DNA of 64,000 bases from Hyperoplus lanceolatus (GCA_026929865.2 CM049400.1:18303001-18367000), one strand, 5' to 3'. Shown: positions 9,878-21,684, counted from the first letter of the stretch. Notes: generated by a model from the letters alone, not told the origin. Made by a program: numbers and translations.

Positions 9878-12800
9878 CAGTGGTTCTCAACCTTTTTTGA
9901 GCAAACGCCCCCCTAACCTTACCGAGATACTCTAGCGCCCCCCCCCCCCCCTCAAAAAAAAAAAAAACACAAACACACACACACACACAATTAAGAATAT
10001 GTTTTGGCTACATCCTCTATCAACAATAAAACATATTTTCTGTGCTGTTTTGGTTTCTTATAAGAATTATTAAAAAAAAAATCCCAATATGAGCCTGTTC
10101 TATGATAGGCAGATTTAACCCACTGTCAGGTGGCTGGTTGCATAAAAAGAAAAAACACTATCAGCATTGGTTGTGATCTATTCTTTCTTTTTAATCAATA
10201 AAAACATTGAACGTAGGTAACAACATGTGTCATTTTATAAAGGACAAAAACAGGTGCACATCACGTGAACAGCATGCACATTGTATTAATTATGAGGTGA
10301 ATAACCGTTAACTGTTCAACCAATCACGAAACAGAACGTGCACGAGGCCTAATTAGGAATATTTAAGTTGGGGATAATAAATTAGTGAGAGCCCTGCGGT
10401 TGGTGGCCCGCTGCCAGCGCCTTGACGTTGGGACACTGAGACGTCAATTTTAATCGAAGAGCACCAGAGCTGACCAGGTTGAGACGGTTGCGATATTTTG
10501 ACTGCATGTGCAGTGCTTGGCTGAATCCCTGCTCAACGAGATAGGACGTGGGGAAAGCGAGGAGGAGAAGGTGGACTCTCTCCCACAACAGAGGGAAACG
10601 CTGTCCGTGTGCTATCCACAGTGCTCGCCAACCAGAGGTGCGAAACGTGGCCATCGCCTCAGCGTCATTCTGGAGGTCAATGAGGCTCTCTTGGATGGCC
10701 TCCTCGCTGCTGGCTGCGTCGTGTTAGAGCGGCTCCATCACCCAATCGGGAACGGCCAACTGGTCCAGATCGCTGAAGCGGACCTCCATATCAGCCTTGA
10801 CGGCCTTCAAGTGGTCCGCGTACACCACCAGATGGTCATCGGTCAGTTCATCCAACACCTGAATGTAAGTCATTACAGTAGGGCCTAAGTTATTGTATTG
10901 ATGACAATGGCAGACTAATAATTAAGCAATATCACATGCTACAAGGCAGCGGGCCGAATGCCGAAAATAATCACAGCTGATATTCAGCACGACCTCCGGT
11001 GTTATAGGCTATTGCTTTTATACAACAGTAGGCCTACAACATTTATTTGTTAACAGTAGGCTAATCAGCGACAGCAAAATATTATGATTTGTTTGTTTAT
11101 GAAATTATTTTTTTGACCCTGCCAAAAAAAATAGATCCGAGACTGGGATTTAACTGTTGCTAAGCAACAAACACTGGCAGTAATAAGGAACACCTGTAGA
11201 GCGGAGTGACACATGTAGGCTAGTTAAACTTTTCGGCCAATCAGATTGTATAAATAATTATTAGCCTACCTTAGCCAACAGTGGGAAGTTGTTGAACTGA
11301 CGCCTGCTCAAATTGTGTCCATACAGCTCCAGCTTCGCGAGGAGAGTGCGTATGGCGGCCTTTGAATGGATTGGCGTCACACCATTTCCCTGGAGCTTCA
11401 GCGACACTTCGTTCATCTTCCCAAAGAAGTCGGAAAGATAGAAGACGTCGTGGCGGCAGCCCCATAGCTGGACTTTCAAAGTGTCGTCGGTCTTCTCCAG
11501 GAATTGGAGGACAGTGGGGAACAGCTCACACAGCCTGGCCAAACAGTTCCCCTTGGAGAGCCAGCGCACCTCTGTGTGGAATAGGAGGCGCTGAAAAGAC
11601 TCGTCGTTCTCTCCACAAAGTTGCCTGAAGAGCCGGTCATTAAGCGCATGGGATTTTATTTTGTTTATCGCTTTGACCGCTACATTAAGGGACTGATGGA
11701 GTGAGTCGGATATGTGCTTTGCCACCAAGTTGTGACGGTGCAGTACACAGTGCACGGTAAGCACGGTAGGCACCTGTGTCTTCAGCAGCGTCGCAAAGCC
11801 GCGGTACCTGCCGACCATAGCCGGCGCTCCGTCCGTGGCACAGGCGATGATGTTCTCCATCGGGATGGCCCTCTCTTGCAGGAACTCGGCCAGGGCGGTG
11901 AAGATGCTCTGTCCGCGTGTGTCGGTGGTGAGATACTGCCCAAACAAGAAGTCCTCCTTGAGATCCCCCCCAGACATGTACCGAACATAGCCCATTAAGA
12001 GGGCATTGTTGTCGGCAGTTGTTGTCTCATCTAACTGGATGCTGAAGGGACACGCACGCAGGGTGGCACACAGCTGCTGCTCAGTGTCGAGCGACATCTC
12101 CCGTATGCGCCGGGCAACAGTATCGTTACTGAGTGGGATGGCTTTGATGACTGGCGCAGCATCTCGCTCCATGACTGTCGATATTGCTTCTTTTATTGCC
12201 GGAATTACCAAAGACTCACCCACAGTGAACGGTAAGCCAGACTTAGCAATTAATAAAGCGATGTTGTAGGACGCCACCAACCCGCTTTCGCTTTGATTGA
12301 CGTTCCGGGCGAACAGAGAGTTGATGGTGGGCCGTCTTGAATGTTGATCCCTCAGAGACTTAAAGTAGGATTGATCTTTAGCTGATTTTTCGGGATGTTT
12401 TTTCACTAAATGTTCCTGTAGTCGCGAGGGTTTCATGGCCTCATTAGAGAACACCTGATCGCAGAGCAGGCACATTGGTAAAGTGGGGTTCATCGGTGAC
12501 GGGATAAATCCATAACTAATGTAATTGGCATTGTACTGCCGGCACTTTTTCTTGCTATCCGCCATGTTTGTTTATGTTATGTTATTAAAGTTGAATATGT
12601 TACAATGAATTGTGTACGTTTTCATTGGTTGTTGAACTGTTATCCCGCGAACTAGCGCTCATGACGTAGCTGTGCTTTGCTGCTGTCATAGGGCTGCTGT
12701 ACAAGGCTTCAGTGAGCCTCTCGCGGTGCACAGCGTTTAGTATATCGTCCCTCTCCAACATATGAGGGTTGTGTCTTTAACATGGTTCTGCTTGTGTGTT

Positions 12801-13279
12801 GGTTAACTCCATGCTTTGGCTGATTACTCTGTGTTTTCTCCACCTCAGAGACAATAGTTAGTTTAAGTTTGAATCTCGCTGCGCTAGCATTAACATTAGC
12901 AATATCAGTAAACGTCATTATACTGATTGTATAAACATCATTGGCTGATTCCTCTGCCGCCAAGGCTTTGATTGGCTGGTTGTTCTGACTCAAAGACCTC
13001 TGATTGGCTGTCTGCAGAGCCTTCTCTTTTCTAAGGCTGTGACAGTCAGCAGATCGCAGAATATTGGAAAGAATTTAAAAAGAGGTTGAGGGGTTAGAAA
13101 CGTGAAAAGTTAAAATAGGCTGTTTATTTCAGGTAACCTATTTTTGCAGTCAAAAGATTTATAAGATTTTTAAGAAAGTAAAAAATATATTTATTAAAAA
13201 AAAAAAAAAAGCTCTTGTGTCCCAGCCTGGTCCCAGCGCCCCCCCTAGGTTGTACGAACGCCCCCGTTGAGAAACCCTG
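9878..13279 (-). mobile_element. hAT (Charlie-like) DNA transposon, nearly complete
   Basis: The element is flanked by perfect 8-bp target duplications CTCTAACC (9870-9877 and 13280-13287), the hAT hallmark. The ends CAGTGGTTCTCAACC and, on the other strand, CAGGGTTTCTCAAC are the usual Charlie-type terminal repeats, with C-rich subterminal tracts. It is 3402 bp long and carries a two-exon transposase on the minus strand. Comparison with copy B shows it landed in AAGCTCTAAC/CGTTAGCATAAAG of copy A. With perfect duplications and only one obvious inactivating stop, it is among the younger insertions here. Confidence 0.93.
10382..12565 (-). pseudogene. hAT transposase, two exons, one internal stop (SCAND3/ZBED5-like)
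   Basis: Exon 1 (12565-11270) encodes 432 residues from MADSKKK. It contains a BED-like zinc finger (C32, C35, H52, H57), the first catalytic aspartate in LDETTTAD (D179), the second in ATDGAPAM (D245), and the insertion-domain signature VHCVLHRHNLVAKH. It ends at a donor AAG/GTAGGC. The intron ends at ACATTCAG, and exon 2 (10858-10382) continues in phase, VLDELTDDHLVVYADHLK. It finishes with the hATC dimerisation motif FPTSYLVEQGFS and a stop. The spliced protein would be about 590 residues. The only clear defect is an in-frame TAA at 10724-10726 in exon 2. Related domesticated proteins in vertebrates include ZBED5 and SCAND3, but here the gene sits between intact transposon ends, so it is a transposase. 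Splice sites are inferred. Confidence 0.9.
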
Positions 13280-13616
13280 CTCTAACCGTTAGCATAAAGC
13301 TAACGGTAAAGCTAGCGGGCGCTAATGCTAACGACTAAACCCCGCATTCTCTCATTTCAGTCGGTGTTGGTTATTATAGGAGGGATAAAATAAAGCACAT
13401 TACAGACATTGAACTAACAAACGGACATAATTATTTTTAAAATAGGACTACTTACATTTCGGACGGATGGTGTCTCTCAGTCTTCCTGGCACAGTCTCCT
13501 CCACACTCCAGTAAAAAGGCTTTGATCACACTAACAGATTGCAAACCTTTGCTGGAGATAGCTTAACAAAAAATGAAGTAAATCCATTCAGCCCTAGTGT
13601 GCTTTGAGGCTGGGGT

Positions 13617-14351
13617 GTATGAGCGAGTGGGTTATATGCCGCCATTCCGACATACCGCCATTCAGTGGTGTAGTGGTGCCTGGAGAAGTGGGTATACTCT
13701 AAATTGTATTGCGCGCGCAGCCGCTTTTTCCGGTCCTACATTTCCCATAATTGCGCTGCCTCACAGCCCCTTGCGAGTAGTGGTCCAACACAGGCCTAAA
13801 TTAATGCATGAATATAAGATATATTCAAGATGAGGCAAAAATGGTGTTTCAGTCAGAGATTAGTTTATTTTTAACAAACTGATTTAAAAAAAATAAAATA
13901 AAAAGCATTCACAAACCAACTTTAGGAAAGATTGCTCTGGGTGTACTGCAGCAAACTGATTTTTGAACATCATGTAAAAAAAATACTTAAGAGGTTAAGT
14001 ACTGATATGACAACAGCAGAGAGGGATAACAGGAAATATTATTTATCATACTGTGGCAATGCAGCTTTGTTCATATTTCACCTTAAATAAAAAACACATC
14101 CTCTTCCACACATCAAAAATGCACAGTCCTAAAACTGAAAATGAAATCAATTATTTGGTTTCTATAGCTGAATACTATTTATAAACATCAGGCATAGTAC
14201 CTGTTAACAGATAAATCATCATAAATAACATAATTCTAAGAATCCAACAACATGTTCAAAACAATATAGACTATAAACAACAAATCCAAATTGAAGCATG
14301 CTAAACAATAAGATTCACATAACAATAGTATTCACATCTGTATGTGTAGTG

Positions 14352-14396
<45 letters not shown>

Positions 14397-15290
14397 TAAT
14401 AAACAAATATTTTCACATGTCACAACTGTTATAGAAGCTGCCAAACTAACAACCTAAACTTACCCAATTTTTTGTTTTTATATCGTAACTAGGTAACATG
14501 GCTGTCCACAGGTCTGGCCAGTAAATGAAATACAGGCTATAAATGTAACTATTTAATTACAATTAGCCTCCTGAATTCTGTTCAGTGACATATTTTCAAA
14601 CAGACTCACGAAATGAATTGGAACGTACAGGTAGGCTAATGTTAGATGCCAAAACAATAGAAGCAATTGAGGGATGACTATTATATTGAAAACAGGCTGT
14701 CTTGTGTCTTGTGGGATGCATTTTCTTGGGCCAGGTAGGCTACACTTAACATTTTAAGTTTTCATTGTTTTAATATATGTTATAAACATAATTTACAAGG
14801 TCCCTGCTGCTATTAAAGTGCTCACCGTGGTTGACGTCTTTAGGCCTATATAAAGTTGTAGTCGAAGGAGCAGCGGCACCACTTTCTGCATCGACATCCT
14901 CTCCGACTCCGACTGGGCTGGGACTGGGAGACGGAGCAGGTGCCGGTGCTGGGCTGCTTGCTAACAGCAACGGCGATGTAGCAACGCATGATTTTTTATT
15001 CACAAAGCAGATTTTTGTCTGACTAGTTTGCTTCATATCTTATTTTATCATGCCTTCGCGTCATGGGAAACAAAATGTGCTCGGAAGCGCTCGGGAAGCG
15101 CTTGGACCAGCATTTATCCGCCGGGAGAAAAAAACGCCGGTTACTATCAAAATTGTTTCGAGCAATCTAATTGGTCGAGAGAGCGTAGCTGCCAGAACGG
15201 CACAGCCATTAGGGGGGCGTTCACTGTCCTGACTCACACACTAACACATTGACAACAGTGGAAACGAATGGAGGCAGCCGTTAGAAGTGG
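13617..15290. mobile_element. Composite insertion in copy A, left part, with hAT-like terminus
   Basis: Comparison with copy B shows foreign DNA from about 13617 to 17585. Near the left edge, CAGTGGTGTAGTGGTGCC at 13663 looks like a hAT terminal repeat, but I found no matching right end. The sequence TACATTTCCCATAATTGCGC (about 13737) has a loose inverted partner at about 15052-15075. A proline/alanine/serine-rich open frame lies on the minus strand at 14770-15036, but it is low-complexity and unconvincing. An (AC)n tract of about 42 bp sits at 14353-14394. Confidence 0.4.
14353..14394. repeat. (AC)n microsatellite
   Basis: About 21 uninterrupted AC units. Confidence 0.95.
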
Positions 15291-16479
15291 ATATATGAGT
15301 CATTCTATAATTAGGGGTACATTTCGCATCAACCAAAAAGCGAATAAATCAGTGTGCCATTTAGATAAATATTCTTGTTGTTTCCATAAAATACCCCTTT
15401 ATTGTGTTAAATACATTAATTGCCGAGCTTAATCTGTAAATAATTTTTAAATATTTAACCGGAAGTACCCATTTGATTCATTACTTTGTCAACTGTGTTA
15501 CGGACAAACGTGTCATTAAAGACATAATAATAAACCGCTACACTTTTGATAAAACATTTGTATGGACGATTTTGAGTCTATTTATCATGGGGTGTGAGTT
15601 TGTCTGTCTAATTGATTTGAAAATATGAATTTTGAGCTGGATAATGACGATTGTCTGGGCGGGTTCTATCAAATATGACAATTATTTTAACATTCATCCA
15701 TATTACATGGAATTAAGAGGTAAAAAAAAAGTTCTTATGTAAGAGAACCCTCTCTAAAGGTATCCCACATCAATTTTTTTAAAACCCATCCAATGCTTAC
15801 CAGATTTATGACATAAAAACCATATTTAACACAGTTGACAGACAAAGTAACACAGTTGACGGGAGTAACACGGTTGACAGGACAGGCTACATTAGAAGGA
15901 AAAGAGAAACTTTCTTTTAGATTAAAACTTTTTATTTTGATAACAAATTTAATTATAGTTTGCAATTAAGCTGATGAGTTAAATTTCATTGAACTATACA
16001 GAAGATAACATCAAAGAAAAACATTGTAACATTGAAACCTTGAACCTTTTCCCTTCTGTCAATATTAACACATGAAACAAAAGAAATAAACTCAGTTTAA
16101 CAATTTAAACCTATTTAAAAGTAAATTACTCACAACAAAAACCTTTTCTTTCCAACTCATTCAATTTCATTTAATCTTTGTGGTTTTTCTTTACTTATTC
16201 ATATTTAAAAATCAAAAAAGAAAACTCAACGTGTATGCATTTCATCTTTGTGTTTCTTTTCTTCTCCGTTTCATGTGATTCACGTCTTAGATCTTTCCCC
16301 ATACTTTGCTTTTCAACTCATCATATTAAACACCATTTCATTCTTGTGGTTATTTTAATAATTCTTATTTACAAAACATTTTTAACTAATCCATATTTAA
16401 TTTACTTCCAAAACATCCTTTTCAACTTATTGTGTGCATCTCATGTCTGTTTTTCCTTTCCTTCTTTGTTTAATTTAAT
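15291..16479. repeat. Unassigned repeat DNA with GTAACACAGTTGAC motifs
   Basis: No gene is seen. The word GTAACACAGTTGAC or a one-mismatch form occurs three times in direct order at about 15824-15882 and once inverted at 15488-15501 (GTCAACTGTGTTAC). That suggests transposon subterminal repeats around a spacer of about 330 bp. From 16140 to 16480 the sequence is a pyrimidine-rich series of degenerate blocks (CATTTCAT, TTTGTGGTT, CAACTCAT), downstream of the exon that ends at 16480. Confidence 0.45.
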
Positions 16480-16860
16480 TCACATGTCTGAGATCTTTGC
16501 CCATATTTCCTTGTCTATCTCAACATGACGTGAGGTGACAGCAGTTGGAGGAGGAATCATTGTAATGATGTCAGAATGCAAATACCACAAGACATCTTCT
16601 CTTGCTGGCCAGAAAAAGCGGTTCACGCCTACCCTATGCATACATTTTACCTCCACATGTGTTTCGGAAATCTCTTGGATTATTCCAGGATAGATGTCAT
16701 GGTCGTAATTTAGGCAACACCACTTGCCAACTTCTGCATCTTTCCAAGCAAACTCTGGCTGTTTCTGAGTGTTTGTATGCTCCTGTGTGGGTGTAGTTGC
16801 CTCAAAGGCAAATGTTTTGGTGGGATGACATTGACAGTCCAGGGTCTGTCTTGCTGAGCA
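16480..16860 (-). pseudogene. Hidden coding exon, conserved Tudor/SH3-barrel-like C-terminal domain, unknown function
   Basis: The minus strand is open without a stop for 126 codons, ending at TGA (16482-16480). It has no early ATG, so a start-to-stop scan misses it; the first ATG leaves only 53 codons. It reads EVGKWCCLNYDHDIYPGIIQ, then HVEVKCMHRVGVNRFFWP, EDVLWYLHSDIITMIPPP and RHVEIDKEIW. The aromatic and glycine pattern (GKWC, YPGII, NRFFWP, DVLWY) looks like a small beta-barrel reader domain that I associate with uncharacterised proteins of fish and invertebrates. An acceptor-like TATGCTCAG lies at the 5' side, next to the hairpin at 16864-17312. It is probably the last exon of a transposon-borne or captured gene. 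Function is not known, and the fold is inference. Confidence 0.6.
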
Positions 16861-16863
16861 TAC

Positions 16864-17312
16864 GTATGAAATTCAGAGTAAAACTTTGGGGACCCAAGGA
16901 AGAGCAATCGATCATAGATGCTAGATCGCGTTCAAACAAAGAGAGCAAGTGGGAATATTAGCTCGTTGCCTTGGATACCCCTGACTGATGCAGGAAGGCA
17001 AATCAGGTTTTAGCCATTTCAAACGGCAACGCAAGTAACGATGGTGCTTGGGTGAGTACAAACATGTTTCTATATAGGGAAGAATATAATGGCTAGCATA
17101 TATATAGAAACATGTTTGTACTCACCGAAGCACCATCGTTACTTGCGTTACCGTTTGAAATGGCTAAAACCTGATTTGCCTTCCTGCATCAGTCAGGAGT
17201 ATCCAAGGCAACGAGCTAATATTCCCACTTACTCTCTTTGTTGAACGCGATCTAGCATCTATGATCGATTGCTCTTCCTTGGGTCCCCAAAGTTTTACTC
17301 TGAATTTCATAC
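16864..17312. repeat. Long hairpin, two arms of about 212 bp, loop about 24 bp
   Basis: The left arm (16864-17076) and right arm (17101-17312) are near-perfect reverse complements. Examples are GTATGAAATTCAGAGTAAAA against TTTTACTCTGAATTTCATAC, and AACATGTTTCTATATA against TATATAGAAACATGTTT. Only a few mismatches or single-base gaps are visible. The loop is A/T-rich. It directly abuts the hidden exon at 16480-16860. It could be the end-to-end terminal repeats of a solo foldback element, or a source of long double-stranded RNA if transcribed. Confidence 0.92.
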
Positions 17313-17585
17313 ATGGGATTTTGCAGTTGAATTTGGCACGTTGAATTTTTTAACGTTGAATATTTGATTTTGAATTTGAGAACATTGTAAAATAAAGGTG
17401 AAAATGAGTTGTTTAAAATGTAATGAGTTAAATTCAGAGGCAAAAAAATTCAGATACATTATTTCAATGCTGCAAAAAATTCAGATACGTTATTTCAATG
17501 CATAAATATTCAGTGCTTAAAATTCAATGGCTTTTTATTTTCAAAATCCGATGACATAGAATGGAAGGCGGTCACCGAGCGTGTG
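17313..17585. other. A/T-rich repeat-like spacer
   Basis: Repeats of TTGAATTTT, AAATTCAGATAC and TTATTTCAATGC occur in both orders (for example AAATTCAGATAC at about 17447 and 17478). It looks like the end of the composite insertion in copy A. Copy A sequence resumes at about 17586. Confidence 0.45.
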
Positions 17586-17874
17586 GAGGCTCAGCCAGGT
17601 GTGTGTGGTTACCAACGGGGCGTCTTGATTTGCCAATCAACTGCGAGTTTCTGGTGTGGGAGTATTTATGATAATGAAAACCAACCGATTTCGTCATCAG
17701 TCTGTGTTTTTTGGAAGAAACCTTCAAATCCCCCCTTTTTCGAAATAAGTGTCCCAGAAGAAACTGGCATATTTGTCTTTTTGAAGCTTGTGTGTGCTGG
17801 TAGGGACGCCAACAACCTAAACAGTGTGCACAAACACCGGCAATGTTTGGTTTTTCATAATATGTCCCCTTTAA

Positions 17875-19030
17875 CTAGCAAAATCGGTTATGCACTTACA
17901 AAGAGTGACACCAACCATTGCAACCCGCCTTGGCGTGACACCGGGTTGACCATTGATATAAGAATACCTTTGTTACTTGCCTACCAACAAATTTTATTTT
18001 AGAGCCATCATGGATACTAGTCGGCTTATAGTAAGCCTGTGCTCAACTCTAAAGAAAAAAACATTGTTTTCACAGACAAAGGTTTTTTATTTTTAATTAA
18101 ACATATTTTCATCAAAGGGCTCAGTTTTGTGTCATCGTGTACTAGAAGGCAGTGGATAAATGTTATTCAGGCAATTACTTTACAGGTGGTGGGTGTGGGT
18201 GAGAAGCTGCTAAACCCCTCATGGGACACAGGCAAAACTACGATTGTTTTTTGGCTGCGTGAGGCCTAATGTGTTGGCATGTATTCATACTCAACTAATC
18301 ATCAAAACATAAACACCTACTCACTCTCCATGCTGAGAATCACAGAGTTCATGCAGGCTGTTTTCACACCTGTTGCTCATGATTAACACAGAACCAACTG
18401 TTTGTGTGAGTGTGTGTCTGTGTGGTTTTTTATGTATACAGTAGTGTATTTGTGTATGTAATTTAATTTTAGTTTGTAACAAAAAAGGGTCAGGATTACC
18501 TAGCATTTACTTTGTCTGTTTCATTTTTGGTCTGATGTAAATCCGAGAAAGAAGGTCGGCACCTTTTTACAAATGTATGGGCTCATTGTGCTGTTGAAAT
18601 AAATGATATACCAGTAGGAAAACAGCACTCAACTCAACTTTGGTGGGTTTTTCTTTTTACTTTGCATGGTATATTTTTGGCGGGATAGCAGAGCAAGGCC
18701 AGCCGTAGAAACACAAATGGCGCTGAGTGAGTTTGTGACTGAGTGAGTGCGTGACTGCGTTACTGAGTGAGTGGGTGAACAAATTCAGCGATAGGTCAGA
18801 AAAGTAATTACGTCATTACTTGGCCCTCATTGGTTGTCTCCCTTTCAAAATGAATCCACTCCAGCCGATCGCCGACACACACACCGAGTGGCTGAGGAGT
18901 CCTGAACTGTCCGCATTAAGCACATTGGTTATGAAATTACATGGCATAATGTATGTCTAGCAAGCGATAAAACACACAAACGAGCAAATTATTTAATTTC
19001 ACACGTGCAGTTTTATGCGGCGAACTGATA
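17875..19030. other. Unassigned spacer, no gene seen
   Basis: No domain or RNA gene is recognised. A short degenerate minisatellite of GTGAGTG(A/C)GTGAC-type units lies at about 18724-18780. The rest is A/T-rich. Confidence 0.45.
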
Positions 19031-19323
19031 GTAGGTAGCAGGGCCAGCGGTAGCCAGGGGCCACCCAAATGTGGGCTGTGCCCACCCAATCAAGAAAAAA
19101 AGAATTAAAATTTTTTTTTTTTTTTTTTCTTAGGTGGAAGTCCAGACCCACTATCGGACGGACCTGTTCATTCGCTGTCCAAGAAAATGTCAAATAAAAT
19201 TCAGACAATTAATTAATACTAAAGAATATACCATTACCATGCATTGCTTCTAATTGTATTATTGGATGGGCAGGACAGCCTGCCTCCAAGTTACCCACCC
19301 GATTAAAGTGGTCACTGGTCAGC

Positions 19324-19420
19324 AGAGCCGGCCCGAGGCATAAGCGAAATGAGCGGTTGCTTAGGGTCCCGACTGCCAGGGGGGCCCCCCAATTTATTGT
19401 TTTATTTCGTTTTTTTTTTT
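19324..19420. mobile_element. Fragment with a second hAT-type terminus
   Basis: The run CAGAGCCGGCCCGAGGCATA followed by GCGGTTGCTTAGGG and a G/C tract is a familiar vertebrate hAT end. I found no matching right terminus nearby, so it is a truncated or deleted copy, or its partner has decayed. The right boundary is not defined. Confidence 0.5.
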
Positions 19421-19706
19421 AGTTTGTGTGTTTGATATCAACATAATATTATGTAAATGTAAATTATCATACAATAAAAGGAATACAATGTTTTGGTAGA
19501 TAGTTAATAGCTTAATAATTGAATCAGTTCATCTGGGAGGTAATCCGAGGCATGCAAAGTTTGTATTGAGTTTATTTAAAAATATTTGAAAATTGGGCTG
19601 CCCTCAGTTGCCCATGCACTGTGTATAGTCTATAGCCTATTTCAGCCTCGTCTGTGGAAAAAAAGACAACTGGACAACAGAGTTCTTCTGCTTCGTTCCT
19701 CTCACT

Positions 19707-21030
19707 GGCCCTCATTTATCAATCTTGCGTAGACCAGAAAAATGGGTGTACGTACATTTCCACGCAAATCTCGGCATTTATCAATATGGACGTGAGCGTA
19801 GAGTACGCTCAAATCCCACGCCAGCTCTCAGCTCGTGTACGCAAATTTGAAAACAGCTTGGACTCGCAGTGCAGGCTGTGCCGGGTAGCCGATGACTTTG
19901 TTGGACAATTATTAGAAGATAATACAAATAGAGTGCAAATAAGACCGAAATAAAGATATGAATCACTTAAAAATGTGCAGCTTATGGTGTGAAACTGAGT
20001 AGGAGAGCTGATTCAATAGTGCGCACACCAGCCACTTAGGAGCGCTGCATGGGACTGCGTAAGGGCAGTTGTCTTGGAGCAGGGACACTGAGGCACGGGG
20101 GCTGCATTCATTCAAAATGTTAGCCTAAGTATTAAATATGTAGTAGGCCTACACTGCTCTTTATGATACAGAAAAATACACGGCACAACATTCAGCTTAA
20201 CATTTTATTTATTTGACGCACTTTGTAGATGTTAGTTCCTCTTTTAATATGTCATTGATGCTAAAGCGAGCGACTTATTTCCACCGTTTACCGGCACGCT
20301 GTTCCGATCTGCTGGTGAAGCAGCATGGTGGGCGCTCTCACAGCTGATCGCTGCCGGGTCGGCTTGTGCAGCTGACGGCCGGGCTGACCACTCGTGCCAA
20401 GCGCATGCTGTCATACAGTAAAACGCAAAATGTGTTATTTTTAGTTTTTAAAACCATTTTGAGTAGCCTAGTGCTATCTAAAAGGGCCAATACATTCTAA
20501 TCATTAAAATCTCTGCAGACGTGTATTTATTTTATGGGGACCATTATCCGACAGTTGGTGCGTCTTTTTCTCCACTTATATTATGCCCGCAGTCCCGCAC
20601 CCCCAGTTGGTTGCATTTCAGAACAGCAACACGCTTTTTTTAGTGGCGACACCAACGCTGTTGACCGCAGCAGTTATTTCCTTCCTAACTGCTGCCTTCT
20701 GTCGTTCTTTGATGCTGCTTGTAGGCTAATGCTCCGAAATGAAACTCTTTTTTTTTCTACTTTCGCTGTTATTCTGTCAATTTCTACTTCAGGGAAGTGC
20801 CGTATTGCGCAAATCCATGTCGTAAAACCTCTGGACGAGGCCTCTAAACTGAGAAAATATAGGGGCGTGATACGCTCGTTTTCATCCGCCGCATTTATCA
20901 ATAATGGCCTGGCGTACGCTGAGATTGGCGAGATACGACTGTTTGATAAATCCCACGCGATACCTGGCATAGGGAGGTATTTGCGCCAGAATCTGCACCA
21001 GTTTCCACGCAAGTTTGATAAATGAGGGCC
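19707..21030. mobile_element. 1.3-kb MITE with GGCCCTCATTTATCAA ends
   Basis: The inverted ends GGCCCTCATTTATCAA (19707) and TTGATAAATGAGGGCC (ending 21030) are perfect for 16 bp. Similarity continues inward as TTGCGT and further ACGC/GCGT-rich blocks (GCGTAGAGTACGCTC at about 19797; GGCGTACGCTGAG at about 20910). The flank is CACT on the left and ACTG on the right, so a 3-bp ACT duplication is possible. The type suggests PIF/Harbinger, but that is not proven. A minus-strand open frame (20674-21051) runs out through the right end and has no recognised domain; I do not call it a gene. Confidence 0.8.
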
Positions 21031-21684
21031 ACTGCATTTAAATGAATTCATTATATTACAGAAAAATATGTCCCGTAAAAGAAACAGAGCACCAAGCCCA
21101 TCCCAGAGGACCCTGCATAATATTTTTATATTATTTCAAATTTCTATTTCTTTGGAAAATCCTTTCTTTAATAGCTTCTAATTCATCCGACCCAGTGTCT
21201 CCAAATTATTTGTTCACACAAAATTCCTCAGATTTAGCCTCTTAATTTTCCTCTCAAAGCGCACCAGACCCTAGCAGAGTTCGGCTGGCTACTATTTTCA
21301 CCCAGCTGGACATTGGAGCCAATAGTGGAAATACTATATATCTATGTGTATAGTATATAGCTCTGAACTACCACCATCCAGGTTGCCCAGTCCCAAAGCT
21401 TTCTCTTCAATCAGCTCAGGTTGCCTACAGTTAATACTGCGATTAAAAAAAAAAGATACATTATGTTGTATATAATGTATATTATATGTTATTCATAAAC
21501 ATTTTGGAGAAAAAAAAACATGCAAGAATCAAATCTCCCACACAGCAACACTCAAAGTTTATTTGCATATTGTTCACAATAAATGCGCGCGTGATCATCT
21601 TCGGTCTCTCTGCCCAGTGTGCCCACCTAAAATTTCTACAGGCCCACCCTAATCTGACTGTCTAGAACCGGGCCTGGTAGCTAG

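Larger units (their letters stand above)
7119..17870. mobile_element. T2/Kolobok-like DNA transposon, copy A, with nested insertions
   Basis: The ends are inverted: AGGGGACATATTATG at 7119 and CATAATATGTCCCCT ending at 17870, each flanked by TTAA (7115-7118 and 17871-17874). TTAA duplication plus an AGGRR-type terminus is the signature of the T2/Kolobok group; piggyBac also uses TTAA but usually starts CCC. The interior matches copy B (31834-37754) and part of the foldback at 48649-54557. It has been expanded to 10.8 kb by a MITE (8557-9502), a hAT element (9878-13279) and a composite insertion (about 13617-17585). No long transposase frame survives, so it is non-autonomous or dead. Confidence 0.82.
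19039..21676. mobile_element. hAT DNA transposon, non-autonomous, with nested insertions
   Basis: The left end CAGGGCCAGCGGTAGCC and the right end (minus strand) CAGGCCCGGTTCTAGACAG are hAT-type termini. They are flanked by GTAGGTAG (19031-19038) and GTAGCTAG (21677-21684), an 8-bp duplication with one mismatch. Subterminal GTGCCCACC(C/T)A words occur at both ends. No transposase frame is visible. It contains a fragment starting with another hAT-like terminus at 19324 and a complete MITE at 19707-21030. Confidence 0.78.

Noticed and set aside
14770-15036. Pro/Ala/Ser-rich minus-strand frame
   Set aside because: Low complexity; it could be the start of a hAT transposase but no zinc finger or catalytic motif follows.
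20674-21051. 125-codon minus-strand frame near the right end of the MITE
   Set aside because: It runs through the terminal repeat of a non-autonomous element and has no recognisable domain.
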